Shown: positions 1-12,116, counted from the first letter of the stretch. The stretch is 64,000 nt of DNA from Stictocephala bisonia (GCA_035578905.1 JAQJVL010000058.1:1441697-1505696), one strand, 5' to 3'. Notes: generated by a model from the letters alone, not told the origin. Translations and numbers: made by a program.

Positions 1-917
1 TTTTTTATTTATTAGGCCTACACAATAAAAATAACCTATAGTCATTCATAATTCATTGTTTTATGGTTTAAAAATTTTTTGAATTCTTTATTTGATCGTC
101 AGTAGATCTAATAATTTTAGGATTCTAAAAATGACACCAAGTGTTTCATAACTCGAGCACATATTAAAATGAAATTACATGAGTTGATAACGGTGGAATG
201 TGCGTACACTTTTTCTTATATAAAACAGTATAGTACACGTTTTCATCGATTTATTAAAGACTTAGGGCTTCCTCCGCATTGCTACCAAAATGTTGGATAG
301 TTAAAAATTGGTATCATGGGCATACGAACACGCGTGTTTGTTCGTAATAGCCTCAGCAGTACTTCACTTATCGCTGACTGTGCTGATTCAGTTGCACCGT
401 AATCGTTTCGCACTCGCTGACGCAAGTGGTCCGACGTAATCGCCTGCAACCGTGCAACTCATCGCGACAATTAATCGCTGCAGCACCTTGTGACACCTTG
501 ACATTACGCGCAATTCGTCCCCGGTTTACGGCTTGCCACAGATAAAGGTCAGCTAAAGGTCGGCCCATCTCTGCAACTGTTATTGTCTACGCCGTTCTGC
601 AACCCGCCCGCCCGACGTTCCACTGGACAAAGCTTCTGTTGCACTTACCGTAAATAATGAGCACCTCACTGTATTGTCTTTGCCAGACTTAGGTCCAGTT
701 ATGCTGGGGCAATCGTGATCCTCTGTTCTTGAAACAATGTTATTGTCTCAAACCAACCATTAGTCCACCCGCATTCCTGCAGTCATTACCAAGCTTCTCT
801 TATATTCTTAGAAATATCTCAGTCTGGTACAGCCTGCTTGATACTTGTAGACACTAAATATACATATTAAACGGAACGTCGTTATTCCTTACTCATTCGT
901 TTCTAAAACACCGATCG
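1..917. other. Non-coding flank, no gene recognised
   Basis: AT-rich at first, then a GC-richer patch at about 250-760. A minus-strand open frame of 66 codons at 368-568 has no recognisable domain and no splice context, so it is not called. No tandem or inverted repeat was seen. Confidence 0.5.
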
Positions 918-1313
918 TAGATATATGGGCAAATATGAGGAGTGAATGAGTGTAGATGAACGAGTGTAGTCATTGTTACTATCTGAGTTCGACTTAGCTC
1001 AGAAAGGACTCTTTAATAATAGACCAACAGCCAGGGCAACTATGGGACCTACAGCTTTACGTGGAATCCGAACCACGTAGTGTTGGTATGATTTTCAGCT
1101 AACTAACAAGTCTGACACTCCGTTTTCTTCCCTACACAATATCTGAACCTTGACTGCTATCCAACATGGACACCCCAGACTTCTTTAGTAGTGTCCACGT
1201 CGATGGCAACCATTGACGGACGCCGTGTGAGTGTTACAGTAAGACGGTTGAAAATAGAGCCTATCGTCTACAATCTCCACAACACTTTGTCCCCAAGTAG
1301 CTGGGTTACGATA
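918..1313 (-). mobile_element. Family A SINE-like dispersed repeat, copy 1
   Basis: Family A recurs about eleven times in the window. I define its strand so that it begins near TAGTGGCACAGTGCTGTAAC and ends in CGTCTTAATAATAAATA. This copy lies on the minus strand. The most constant segment is ACGTGGTTCGGATTCCACGT, a small stem-loop seen here reversed at about 1060-1080. There is no long ORF and no obvious terminal inverted repeat, which suggests a SINE or other non-autonomous retroelement; the class is inferred. Confidence 0.75.
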
Positions 1314-1764
1314 CGATCATTATCAAGGACTGGATCCTGAAATAGGAAAACATGTTTTTTTCAAACTCATTGTTATTATTGCACCTATGTCTATGTACTG
1401 ATTACGCTTAACTGATAAGACATTACAATACATTTAACACCCATTGACTTTCACTGTTTGTATAGGCTTATTCAGAGCTTGTTCTTACGAACAGTGAATG
1501 ATTGCGAACAATAGTTCTCGTTGATTCACACGGTTCATAAACTTAAGGCTACGTGATTTGACACGTCTAAAGGAACTTTCAACGTTGCACGGGGAAAGTT
1601 GTCATTGCTTCAGATCCTCAACATCAACAAACCTTGTACACAGAAAACTTGTAGCTGAGCCAAACTTGACTCGTTCATCTACAACTGTAACTCCATTCAT
1701 CGGAAGTAAATCGCCTCTACTGTCGGGGGACTTACGAATATGGAAGTTGTTTAAAGTTTAAGAT
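1314..1764. other. Non-coding, nothing recognised
   Basis: Mixed-composition sequence. A plus-strand 67-codon open frame at 1558-1761 has no recognisable motif and no supported exon boundaries. Confidence 0.4.
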
Positions 1765-1985
1765 CGTCTTATTTTACCAGGCGAAGTTAGGGTCCTCTCT
1801 AACAAACAACCTGGGGACCAATGGTTAGGGTGACTTCCGAACCCACAGTGACCGGGCAGGTGGGCTGTGTGCAAGGACGGGATCGCTCAGACGGTCACCC
1901 ATCCAAAGGACATCCACGCTCAATGTTGCTTGACTCCTTTATTTTGCGATAATGTCGGAACCTTCCGGTCAAGGCCACTGACCTA
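1765..1985 (-). mobile_element. 5S-rRNA-like SINE fragment
   Basis: On the minus strand, 1934-1892 reads like the central part of 5S rRNA: AAGCAAC, then GAGC, then TTTGGATGGGTGACCG. This is the internal-promoter region (A box to C box) used by RNA polymerase III. Downstream on the same strand is an unrelated body, then GAGAGGACCCTAACTTCGCC and AAAATAAGAC near 1800-1770. That tail resembles the 3' tails at 5969-6052 and 54430-54500. The structure fits a 5S-derived (SINE3-type) element sharing its tail with a partner LINE. The first half of the 5S region is badly diverged. Confidence 0.5.
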
Positions 1986-2004
1986 TAAAAAATCCAGTTA
2001 TAAC

Positions 2005-2540
2005 ATTGTTTTTCTCGTTTAATTGTTCGTTACAACATATTTATTAGAAAATTAATATAAGTTTTAATAATTTTTTTCCTACTCGGAACAAAACTTCAGT
2101 AGTTCCGTGTCCATTAATTTAACACTTTTATTATTAAAAATACTTTTATTATTATTGTATTCCATTTATAATTTAATACTTAGTTTACAGAAACTTTTTC
2201 TATAATGCATATAAGATAAATTCAAATTTATTTAAATCAATACAAAATCACGCATTTACTTACGCATATAAATATATGCGTCATAACAATGCATTTCATA
2301 AGTATAACAACGTTACCTAGTAATTGATAAGAACTATTTTTCTTGAAAAGTTTTAAATATGAAAAAACATCCCTCTCAGTCACGTTTCAAAATATAAATG
2401 CGATACATTCTAGGGGGTTTATTAAGTGCAAAGTTTTTGCACAGGAAAACTACTTTAGTTATAATTCCGGAACTTTTTCGTTCCAACTAGGATAAAAATT
2501 ATTATCAAATAATATTCCCTATAACATACACGAAGTCCTG
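2005..2540. mobile_element. Family T element with long inverted termini
   Basis: The left part (TAATTTTTTTCCTACTCGGA at about 2070) is the approximate reverse complement of the right part (TTCCGGAACTTTTTCGTTCC, 2466-2485, then AACTAGGATAAAAATT). Each arm is a few hundred bp and AT-rich. Related copies are at 34738-35025 (half) and 56165-57500 (both arms around an inserted MITE). It has no coding capacity, so it is probably a non-autonomous DNA element. Confidence 0.55.
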
Positions 2541-3349
2541 TGAACCATTATTATCCATAGTCATAATATAGTATGCAAAATTAGCTGATTACAACTTAAA
2601 GGTCATGCTTGTCCTCGTCTGATCAGCAATTGTTTAGAAAAAATTTTTTCTACAAAATCTACGTTTTTTTCTAATGAAACATAAAAATCAAAAGTCGTAA
2701 ACATACTCTTAATAACATCCAACTACCTAATACGGTTACATTAATATTGAATCACGGGTTTTCAATTAACAAAATTTTAAAGTTTAGATTTGTAGGGGCA
2801 AAGTGAAAAGAAAACTACTTTTTCGTTTAATTTAAATATAAATATGAAAACGAGACAAAAAGTTTTTACTAATATAAATCAAAGCAAAATGAGTTGTTAC
2901 GTTTAACAAGTTTTACGTTTATTGCTTTATTGGTTTAATTTCTTTAAGCGTCCAAAGCCGAGTTTTCAAACTTTTATTACGAAGATTCATCAGCTTGCTT
3001 TATTGTAGCACAGTATTGAAACATAAGCATTAAAGGTAGAGGATATGCCAACGATACGAAGAAAGCGTACAGCGAAGAAAGAGTACAACTGTAATTTAGC
3101 CAACTACATACAGATGAGTGTAGCCTACTTCCGTTGGTCACTTGATCAGGTGACACGACATTTCCTCACAGTTTGGAATGTTCTGTTCAAGAACGGGAAA
3201 TTACGTAAAAACACGTGCATTTACGTGTGCGTATGTAATTGAAATTCCTTTGAACGTCTTGATTGCATTGTGAACAATTTTTTCCCACATTCTCTTCCGT
3301 GCATTTTAGCAATTATATTCAATGAAGGACATGGCTTCCTTAGTATAGT
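2541..3349. other. AT-rich non-coding stretch
   Basis: Low-complexity AT-rich DNA. A 65-codon plus-strand open frame at 3045-3242 has no recognisable product. No structured repeat was seen. Confidence 0.45.
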
Positions 3350-3545
3350 ATCCGACTTGTCAGTTAGCTGAAAATAGAACCAATATTACGCGGTTCGGAT
3401 TCCACGTAAAACTGTAGTTGGCTTAGTTATTGGGCTATTAATAAATGGCTCTTTCTAAGGGACAGTCCATCTTGTTAGTAACAATGACTACACTCGTTAA
3501 CCACACCGTCGTCTTAATAATAGATAAATAAATTACTAATTACAG
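3350..3545 (+). mobile_element. Family A repeat, copy 2 (3' part)
   Basis: Contains CTTGTCAGTTAGCTGAAAAT, GCGGTTCGGATTCCACGTAA and the A-rich end CGTCTTAATAATAGATAAAT. The 5' half of the family is missing. Confidence 0.7.
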
Positions 3546-3705
3546 ACGTTTTACTAATTTTCAATTTTTGTAATGAAATATTTCATGCAATGGTTAATTT
3601 TTGTTTCAACAGACCTGTCATTTTCTTAAGTACTGTTTGAGTGTTTGTAGTCCTAAACATTTTTAAATCAGCTTAATATAAAACACAATTATACCTTGAA
3701 AATAA

Positions 3706-5551
3706 AAACATATACAGTCAGTGTGTTGAGACAGCTCACGTTGAAGAACATATACAGTCAGTGTCTTGAAACAGCTCACGTTGAAGAACATATACAGTCA
3801 GTGTCTTGAGACAGCTCACGTTGAAGAACATAAACAGTCAGTGTCTTGAGACAGCTCACATTGAAGAACATATACAGTCAGTGTCTTGAGACAGCTCACA
3901 TTGAAGAACATATACAGTCAGTGGCTTGAGACAGCTCACATTGAAGAACATATACAGTCAGTGTCTTGAGACAGCTTACGTTGAAGAACATATACAGTCA
4001 GTGTCTTGAGACAGCTTACGTTGAAGAACATATACAGTCAGTGGCTTGAGACAGCTGAAGAACATATACAGTCAGTGTCTTGAGACAGCTCACATTGAAG
4101 AACATATACAGTCAGTGTCTTGAGACAGCTTACGTTGAAGAACATATACAGTCAGTGTCTTGAGACAGCTCACATTGAAGAACATATACAGTCAGTGTCT
4201 TGAGACAGCTTACGTTGAAGAACATATACAGTCAGTGGCTTGAGACAGCTCACATTGAAGAACATATACAGTCAGTGTCTTGAGACAGCTCACGTTGAAG
4301 AACATATACAGTCAGTGTCTTGAGACAGCTCACATTGAAGAACATATACAGTCAGTGTCTTGAGACAGCTTACGTTGAAGAACATATACAGTCAGTGTCT
4401 TGAGACAGCTAACGTTGAAGAACATATACAGTCAGTGGCTTGAGACAGCTGAAGAACATATACAGTCAGTGTCTTGAGACAGCTCACATTGAAGAACATA
4501 TACAGTCAGTGTCTTGAGACAGCTTACGTTGAAGAACATATACAGTCAGTGTCTTGAGACAGCTTACGTTGAAGAACATATACAGTCAGTGTCTTGAGAC
4601 AGCTTACGTTGAAGAACATATACAGTCAGTGTCTTGAGACAGCTTACGTTGAAGAACATATACAGTCAGTGTCTTGAGACAGCTCACATTGAAGAACATA
4701 TACAGTCAGTGTCTTGAGACAGCTTACGTTGAAGAACATATACAGTCAGTGTCTTGAGACAGCTTACGTTGAAGAACATATACAGTCAGTGTCTTGAGAC
4801 AGCTTACGTTGAAGAACATATACAGTCAGTGTCTTGAGACAGCTTACGTTGAAGAACATATACAGTCAGTGGCTTGAGACAGCTCACATTGAAGAACATA
4901 TACAGTCAGTGTCTTGAGACAGCTCACGTTGAAGAACATATACAGTCAGTGTCTTGAGACAGCTTACGTTGAAGAACATATACAGTCAGTGGCTTGAGAC
5001 AGCTCACATTGAAGAACATATACAGTCAGTGTCTTGAGACAGCTCACGTTGAAGAACATATACAGTCAGTGTCTTGAGACAGCTCACATTGAAGAACATA
5101 TACAGTCAGTGGCTTGAGACAGCTCACATTGAAGAACATATACAGTCAGTGTCTTGAGACAGCTTACGTTGAAGAACATATACAGTCAGTGTCTTGAGAC
5201 AGCTTACGTTGAAGAACATATACAGTCAGTATCTTGAGACAGCTTACGTTGAAGAACATATACAGTCAGTATCTTGAGACAGCTCACGTTGAAGAACATA
5301 TACAGTCAGTATCTTGAGACAGCTTACGTTGAAGAACATATACAGTCAGTATCTTGAGACAGCTCACGTTGAAGAACATATACAGTCAGTGTCTTGAGAC
5401 AGCTTACGTTGAAGAACATATACAGTCAGTATCTTGAGACAGCTTACGTTGAAGAACATATACAGTCAGTATCTTGAGACAGCTTACGTTGAAGAACATA
5501 TACAGTCAGTATCTTGAGACAGCTTACGTTGAAGAACATATATTTTCTTCT
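3706..5551. repeat. Tandem array, 40-bp unit, ~46 copies
   Basis: The unit contains AACATATACAGTCAGTGTCT and TGAGACAGCTCACGTTGAAG. Units vary at a few sites: CACG, CACA, TACG or AACG before TTGAAG, and GTGTCT, GTGGCT or GTATCT. Two units, near 4053 and 4447, lack 6 bp (34 bp long). GTATCT units cluster at the right end from about 5230. The period is not a multiple of three and no frame stays open, so this is a non-coding satellite-like array. Confidence 0.97.
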
Positions 5552-5968
5552 AAACTAACTACGTGTATAAGGACAGGATAGTAAGAACTGTCAGCAGTAC
5601 TGTACACAAAAGGCCGTGTAGTACTGTAATAAAATTTAAAATTTACAGATTATGGATTTTTTTGAATTTATATTTATACATTTATCTATGAAAAAAATCA
5701 TAAAGTTAAGAAACCCCCCTATAAGATAGAGTTTATAACAGAAATATTAGCAATTATGTGTTCAAAATGATGGTTCCGAGAAAATGATGTTGCCGCTGTA
5801 ACCTGCTGTGGAACCCGTATGTAAGCATGTAAAAACACACACACGCGCACACACACACAGGATATACAAACTGAATGAGCCGTTCACACAATAGGCTGCA
5901 CGCAGTGGTTAATTTCACAGACAAGCACACAAGACACATGTTAATTATTATTATTAACGATCGTAGAG
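5552..5968. other. Non-coding with (CA)n microsatellite
   Basis: Unique AT-rich DNA. A CA/CG dinucleotide tract lies at about 5836-5862. A 99-codon minus-strand open frame at 5754-6053 runs through it into the LINE-type tail and has no recognisable domain. Confidence 0.5.
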
Positions 5969-6052
5969 ATGAATGAATGAAATGAAATGAAAAACGTTTT
6001 ATTTTGTGAGGCAAAGTTAGGACCATTAGGTCCTCTCTTACACTTAACCTCA
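5969..6052 (-). mobile_element. 5'-truncated retroelement 3' tail
   Basis: On the minus strand: AGAGAGGACC, TAAT, GGTCCTAACTTTGCC, then AAAATAAAACG and repeated CATTT. AGGACC/GGTCCT forms a 6-bp stem (6019-6024 with 6029-6034). The same tail occurs at 54430-54500, and a loop-deleted version ends the 5S-like SINE at 1765. This fits a LINE or SINE copy truncated to its last ~85 bp. Confidence 0.6.
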
Positions 6053-6534
6053 TAAAGAAAAATTAATACTTAACTAAAATGAGTATATCTAAAGAGTTCT
6101 TACGTGTTCACTGCTGATGAGCACATTATTTATAAGTTAAACAACAATTTTAAAAAATCATAGTTTCAAGATAATTAAAACTAAACAAATTAAGCATAAA
6201 GCATGAAAGAACATAAAACAAAGAAGAAAACAAAACTAATTACTTACATGAAAAAAAAAAAAATAAATAAACAAATAAAAAATAAATAATAAATAAAAAA
6301 ACATATATAATGAATAAAATAATAATAAATAAAAAGTATTCCAAGTTCACAACAAACATACATCACACATACACTCAGTCCAGCATCGACAGCACGGCCA
6401 AGGCCTACAACCCCCATGAATCCGCCGACAACCACTCCCTTAGTGCCGCAACAAACCGAGCTCGACTATCAATATTTCGAGTTGAAGGATCAAGTTTATT
6501 CCACAGTCTGCAGGCAGTGACAGTATATGAGACA
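6053..6534. other. AT-rich, A-rich simple repeat
   Basis: Includes an A-rich AAAT/AATA-type tract at about 6248-6340. Open frames across it on both strands (63 and 77 codons) are low-complexity by-products. Confidence 0.5.
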
Positions 6535-6832
6535 GAGATATGAGCTTATGTGAGGGGCGAATGAGTGTGATGGTTGTAGATGAACGAGTTTAGTCATTGT
6601 TACAAACTATGGTCTACTGTTCCTTAGCCCAATAACCAGAGGAACTAAGCGACCTAAATATTCACGTGGAATCCGAACAACGTAATGGTATGATTTTCAT
6701 CAAACTGACAAATCTGAAACTTATTTCTCTTCCCTACACAACATCCTGGTCCTGACTACCACCCAACACGGCTCTCCAGACTCCTCTGGTAGGGTCCACA
6801 TCGGTGACAACCATTGAGCGGACCCTCAGCGG
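6535..6832 (-). mobile_element. Family A repeat, copy 3
   Basis: Reverse orientation. Recognisable blocks are GATGAACGAGTTTAGTCATT, TTCACGTGGAATCCGAACAA and CCAACACGGCTCTCCAGACT. The far 5' end of the family is missing. Confidence 0.7.
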
Positions 6833-7330
6833 GAGGATATAATTAATGTGTCCCGACTGAATTGATTTCCTCAAGAAAACAATTCAATTGAACAAAAACG
6901 ATGTAGGCCTAGTAAGTTTTAGAAAATCTATAAAATGTTACGCATAAGCCTACCTAAAAAGGCATTTAATGTCTGTCCTCAAAGTGACGATAACTTACTA
7001 CATTACAAAGAACAATCGAATTAATATATTTCATATCTCGATCAAACAATTACATATAAACTAGTTGAAATAATATTGAATAGTAGTTCATATGACTTAG
7101 TTTTTACATAATTGCAGAGTTTCAGAAGGAAATGGCAAGCACGCGTCGTTCAGAAGTAAAGGGACAGTCGGTTGTCGCCGTATAGGTAGGCCAAGTGAAA
7201 CAGGCTACACGACGGCTAACACCCTTCTGTCGGCACAGCAAGGTCGCCCGGATTAGGCGGCTTGCCGTCCGGTGAAATACCGGAGCTAATTACAACACGA
7301 GAAGACGATAATGACGTGAAAATACACACA
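6833..7330. other. Non-coding; GC-richer patch 7140-7290
   Basis: AT-rich to about 7130, then GC-richer sequence leading directly into the 42-bp minisatellite. No gene recognised. Confidence 0.45.
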
Positions 7331-7755
7331 GCGTCCACAGGCAGACGACATTGATGGGAAACTCAACATGACGTGTCTACAGGCAGACGACAGTGGTGAT
7401 AGGAAACTCGACGCAACGTGCCCACAGGTAAACGACATTGATGGGGTACTAGATGCACCGTGTTCACAGGCGAACGATATTGATGGGAAATTAGATGCAC
7501 CGTGTTCACAGACAAACGACATTGATGGGGAACTAGATGCAACGTGTCCACAGGCGAACGATATTGATGGGGAACTTGATGCAACGTGTCTACAGCCAAA
7601 CGACATTGATGGGGAACTAGATGCAACGTGTCTACAGCCAAACGACATTGATGGGGAACAAGATGCAGTGTGTCCACAGGCGAACGACATTGATGGGGAA
7701 CTAGACGCAATGTATCCACAGGCAAACAACATTGACGGGGAACTAGATGCTCTTA
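7331..7755. repeat. Minisatellite, 42-bp unit, ~10 copies
   Basis: The unit includes ACGACATTGATGGGGAACTA and GATGCAACGTGTCCACAGGC. Because 42 is a multiple of three, frames stay open on both strands: plus 7368-7847, with a 14-residue repeat of the ANDIDGELDATCPQ type, and two minus-strand frames. I see no promoter, splice-site or start evidence preferring one frame, so the ORFs look like consequences of the repeat. Confidence 0.9.
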
Positions 7756-8344
7756 CTTATAATATACCTTGTATAACTACCCCACATATTTTTGTCATAT
7801 ACAGTAGTAGTAATTGTGCTAATTTCTCTTCTTTGATTAATGTTTGAAGGAATAATCACGCCTTTAGATGGCTTTATTAAAGGTATGGATCCTACCAGCC
7901 ATAACTGCAAGGAATTCACTATACAATCTAGGGACGAATGTCATCCGTACTGGACAAATACATTACCACCATTCGTAATCTATTTAATAAGGTACCATTT
8001 TGTTTAATTAATACACGATAGATTAGTAATACATAGCAACCAACATGTGCGTCAATTCCAAAACAAGCAAATAACAATCTAAAAATCTACGATCTCTTCC
8101 AAAAACTAAATATCAGGAACAAAAAAGGGAATCAATCACGAAAGGGAAATAGTAGCCTACTAATTAAATAGAGTTACACCTAATTGGTATGCATTATTTA
8201 TTGCCTTCGTCTTCCAAACGGTTACATGATGATCGTATCACACATATGTATTGTTCTGCTCACAGTAGCCTCGCTTCACTCTCTCCCACTGATTATAGTG
8301 CAAGTGTTGAGAGGGAAACACTCATTAGCGGTGAGCTGAGAATT
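7756..8344. other. Non-coding, nothing recognised
   Basis: AT-rich unique sequence between two minisatellites. Confidence 0.45.
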
Positions 8345-8364
8345 ACGGACATGTTTCATCATGC

Positions 8365-9112
8365 TAGGGACGGCGACGCATCATCCTTACCTTGGGTGGC
8401 GCTCTGACAGAGGCCTACAAGGGACGACGGCACATCCATCTCCACCTTGGGGTACGTACACTCTGACACAGGCCTACTATGGACGACGGCGCATCCATCT
8501 CTACCTTGGGGGTCGCTCTGACACAGGCCTACTATGGACGACGGCGCATCCATCTCCACTTTGGGGTACACTCTGACACAGGCCTACTATGGACGACGGC
8601 GCATCCATCTCCACTTTGGGGTACACTCTGACACAGGCCGACTAGGGACGACGGCGCATCCATCTCCACCTTGGGGGTCACTCTGACACAGGCTTACTAG
8701 GGACGACGGCGCATCCATCTCCACCTTGGGGGTCACTCTGACACAGGCTTACTAGGGACGACGGCACATCCATCTCCCCCATGGGGTTCACTCTGAGACA
8801 GGCCTACTATGGACGACGGCGCATCCCTCTCCACCTTGAGGGTCACTCTGACACAGGCTTACTAGGGACGACGGCGCATCCATCTCCACCTTGGGGTACA
8901 CTCTGACACAGGCCGACTAGGGACGACGGCGCATCCATCTCCACCTTGGGGGGTCACTCTGAGACAGGCCTACTATGGACGACGGCGCATCCATCTCCAC
9001 CTTGGGGGTCACTCTGACACAGGCCTACTAGGGACGACGGCGCATCCATCTCCACCTTGGGGTACACTCTGACACAGGCCGACTAGGGACGACGACTCAT
9101 CCTTCTCCACCT
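8365..9112. repeat. Minisatellite, ~55-bp unit, ~13 copies
   Basis: The unit includes GGACGACGGCGCATCCATCT, CCACCTTGGG and CACTCTGACACAGGC. Length varies by 1-3 bp between units. A degenerate tract of about three units with the same motifs is at 11655-11815. Confidence 0.95.
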
Positions 9113-9260
9113 TACGTGGCGTGCTGATACCGGTGCACCGATATTGCGCACCAACCTTTAATACCCAAAAGGGTTCCCCAACCTCCTCACCGCTATTGCG
9201 CACTTGACCCAAGCAGGTACCTGATACCTCAGCGTCCACCGTAATAGCTCTGAAAATTGT
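9113..9260. repeat. Flank block related to 11530-11655
   Basis: Contains CACCGATATTGCGCACC and CACCGCTATTGCGCACTTGA. On the opposite strand these match GTGCGCAATATCGGTG and GTGCGCAACAGCGGTG beside the second minisatellite tract. It marks a shared, inverted partner sequence. Confidence 0.5.
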
Positions 9261-11214
9261 CACCTAAGCCTTCCGTACGATCCACACAGGTTCAATTTTA
9301 TAACGTCTTAATACAACTTTAAACCAATGAAAACACATCTATATGTATTCCAAATCTATATCTATACAAAGGGTTGGGCAAACGTCTGAAATATATTTAT
9401 TAATTTCAAAACTATTGAAATAAATGCAATGAAAATTTACAGTTATGTACACGTCCCCACACAAAACACTTAGACATATTTTACTTATTTTTCGCATAGC
9501 CAGGTGATTGCCCATGAAGGGTATAGGGACATGTTCATAACTACAAAGTTTCATTACATTTCTTTCAATAATTTTGAAATTAATAAATATATTCCAGACT
9601 TTTGCTCAACCCTGTATAGATATAGATATGGAATACATATAGATGTGTTTTCATTGGTTAAATCTTCCTTGGCTTGTTGCGGGATGACGAATAGAGCCCG
9701 TCCGTGTTCTGTTTTGGCCGTATGTACTATTTTCACACCTCTCTGCTTACACTACAATAACGAGCTTGAGTATGAGCTTGCACAACACTTTCTGTTGAAA
9801 ATAGAAAAAAATATTCGTCTGCATACTCTTATAAATATATAATTAAGTATAATGTTTGGGATTAATAGATAAAATATTTTAATTGGTCTTTCAAAATTAT
9901 TGTATAGTTTATTTAAATGTTATGACATTTAGTCGTGGGTCAACAGATAATCCTTATTGAGTGAAATGTGGTACTGTGATTTTGTATCAGTGAATTATTT
10001 GGGTTTCAAAAATAAATAAAAAAAAAAAATTTAAAGTTGGCTTTGCTTAATATATTTTTGATTAAGAAATATTTACTATTTTTTAATGGGATAGGAAACA
10101 AATTGTGATAACCACAATATTCTATATATTTTGTATCAAAGGCGACTCTTGGAATTTGGTAATAAGTATATAGGCGTTATAATACAAATAAATTAAAATA
10201 TAGTTTATAAAAAAATTAATAAAGCTACAGTACCTTAGCTTACTAGTCCCGAAAACTTGCCACACAGATTGGTTTTAGAATTTCGTTTTGTCTGACAAAC
10301 AATCTGAGCCTTAGTTTAATAATATGGTATATCTTATTTTAAAAATATGGCTGAACTTCCAACGAATAATTAGTTTATTGGTATTGAAAATAAAATATTT
10401 CATGTACCTAACAATCAAAGTAATGATTATTTTCTTTGTGGAATAATTATAATACATATTATAACTATAAAATAATTTATAACTAGTATAAACATATTTA
10501 TAGTCAAATATATTTCTTATTTAATCGCGTAAAATATGCAACAGTATTGCATTATTCAGCAATTTATGGACATGATAATGGGGAAGCATTTAAACACGAT
10601 ACGTTATTTACAGATTTCACTTCATTTTATTAAGTATTTTTTATTAAATTGATAGAAAAAAAGATATAAAATAAGGCGATTTACACAAAGTACATAGGAA
10701 ATGAATTAATTTTTATTACTTGTATTAATTTTTGTATACGCATTTTGTACACACTAAAATTATTACACTGTCACGTAGGATAGCAAATTGCTATATGGAA
10801 CATGCCTATAAATAATTGATGTCTACAATAACAACAATAATGCGGTATAACAAGAAGAGCACACTCCATTCGAATAGTTATATATTTTTAAAATGTCTAA
10901 AATTCAAGCAAACAAACAAACAAACACATATGTGTGGCTAAACACTAACGACGTTCCCGAAACCCGAGCTATAACTTGTAAGAGAAGGGACTTGGGCAGC
11001 TAAATAAATCAGTCAGTCGTATGTCGATATTCAAGGATCAAAATTATTAACGTTACCTTGTCTTTATATTAATGAATTATGTAAATACTTCATGAAAAAT
11101 AGAATCTTTTTGAAAATCACACGAATGCGTAAAACACAAGACGTAATTTCATAATATATCCCTCGCACTCAACAGCAAAATTTAAAAAACTCCCGATTAT
11201 ATGACCCGTAAGGT
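9261..11214. other. Long AT-rich non-coding stretch
   Basis: Very AT-rich. Plus- and minus-strand open frames at 9339-9842 are low complexity with no recognisable product. A short CAAA tetranucleotide tract lies near 10910-10925. No structured element seen. Confidence 0.5.
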
Positions 11215-11440
11215 AATTAATAAATTCTTATTATTAGAAAAAGACACAGACTTAAACAATTGTTTTTTGAAGAAGGTCAAGCAATATTTGTATGACAATG
11301 CATTTTATACTTTGAATGACTTTTTTAACAGTAAGTTTTGAGATGACATTTTACTTGTACTCATCATCAATGTATGACTATTCTCTATGTACATACTTGT
11401 ATATTTATGGAGAAATAAAACTTTTATTCTTATTCTTATT
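11215..11440 (+). mobile_element. LINE 3' end fragment
   Basis: About 11265-11325 reads FLKKVKQYLYDNAFYTLNDF, matching the C-terminal pattern (FK..L..L....FYS..EF) common at the end of reverse transcriptases of insect non-LTR elements. It is followed by a stop, ~90 bp of 3' sequence, AATAAAAC and a TTATTC-rich tail. It is a 5'-truncated, dead insertion. The same C-terminal pattern occurs at 33643 and 54957. Confidence 0.6.
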
Positions 11441-11529
11441 TAACAATCACTAAAATTTTAGTTTACAAGAACTCCCCGAGTTCAGCACCAATAAACGCGT
11501 GTTGACAAATCAGTTTGTATTCATTTTCA

Positions 11530-11815
11530 CCTTAGCTTAAGTACCCCTAAGAGTTCTCGGAAGGGTAGGTGCGCAATAACGTTGAGTCCGAGAGGCGGCC
11601 TTTCAACGAAGTGCGCAATATCGGTGACTACCTGAATTTTAGTGCGCAACAGCGGTGCGCCCTCTGACACAGACCTTACTAGACACGACAATGCATCGAT
11701 TTTCACTTTGAGGGGCGCTCTGACACAGACCTTCTAGAGACGATGGCGCATCCATCTTCACATACGAGAACACACTGCGACAGGTCTACTAGGGACGACA
11801 AAGCATCCAACTTTA
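11530..11815. repeat. Degenerate 55-bp minisatellite tract with flank block
   Basis: 11530-11655 carries GTGCGCAATA-type blocks inverted relative to 9113-9260. 11655-11815 holds about three diverged units with CTCTGACACAGACCTT and GGACGAC-type motifs. An ORF at 11743-11940 overlaps it and is not called. Confidence 0.65.
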
Positions 11816-12116
11816 CCTCGGTGGATACACTTATCCAATTTAGATTTAATTGGTTGATGTCCAGCGGTCAATTAACTGTGGAACTTCATGAGTCAGTGTC
11901 TCTCCGGGAGATTGATGGAGCTTTGACAGGCAATTTCTAAATTACGATTTCGCAAAATGCATCGCCAATCATCGAAACCATTGCGCAATGTAATTCAACT
12001 AATACAATGCAAGTGTAAGGGGATTACATAAAATATTTTTTATAGAGTATCTTAAATGTCATGTTTTGATATATAATTAAATACTTAGCATATTACAAAT
12101 TGATATAAAGATGTCC
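11816..12116. other. Non-coding, nothing recognised
   Basis: AT-rich spacer between the minisatellite tract and the palindromic element. Confidence 0.4.

Noticed and set aside
1892..1934. 5S rRNA gene
   Set aside because: Only the middle of 5S is recognisable; both ends diverge and a retroelement tail is attached.
3706..5551. CRISPR-like regular direct repeats
   Set aside because: Units abut with no unique spacers and the DNA is eukaryotic; it is a plain tandem array.
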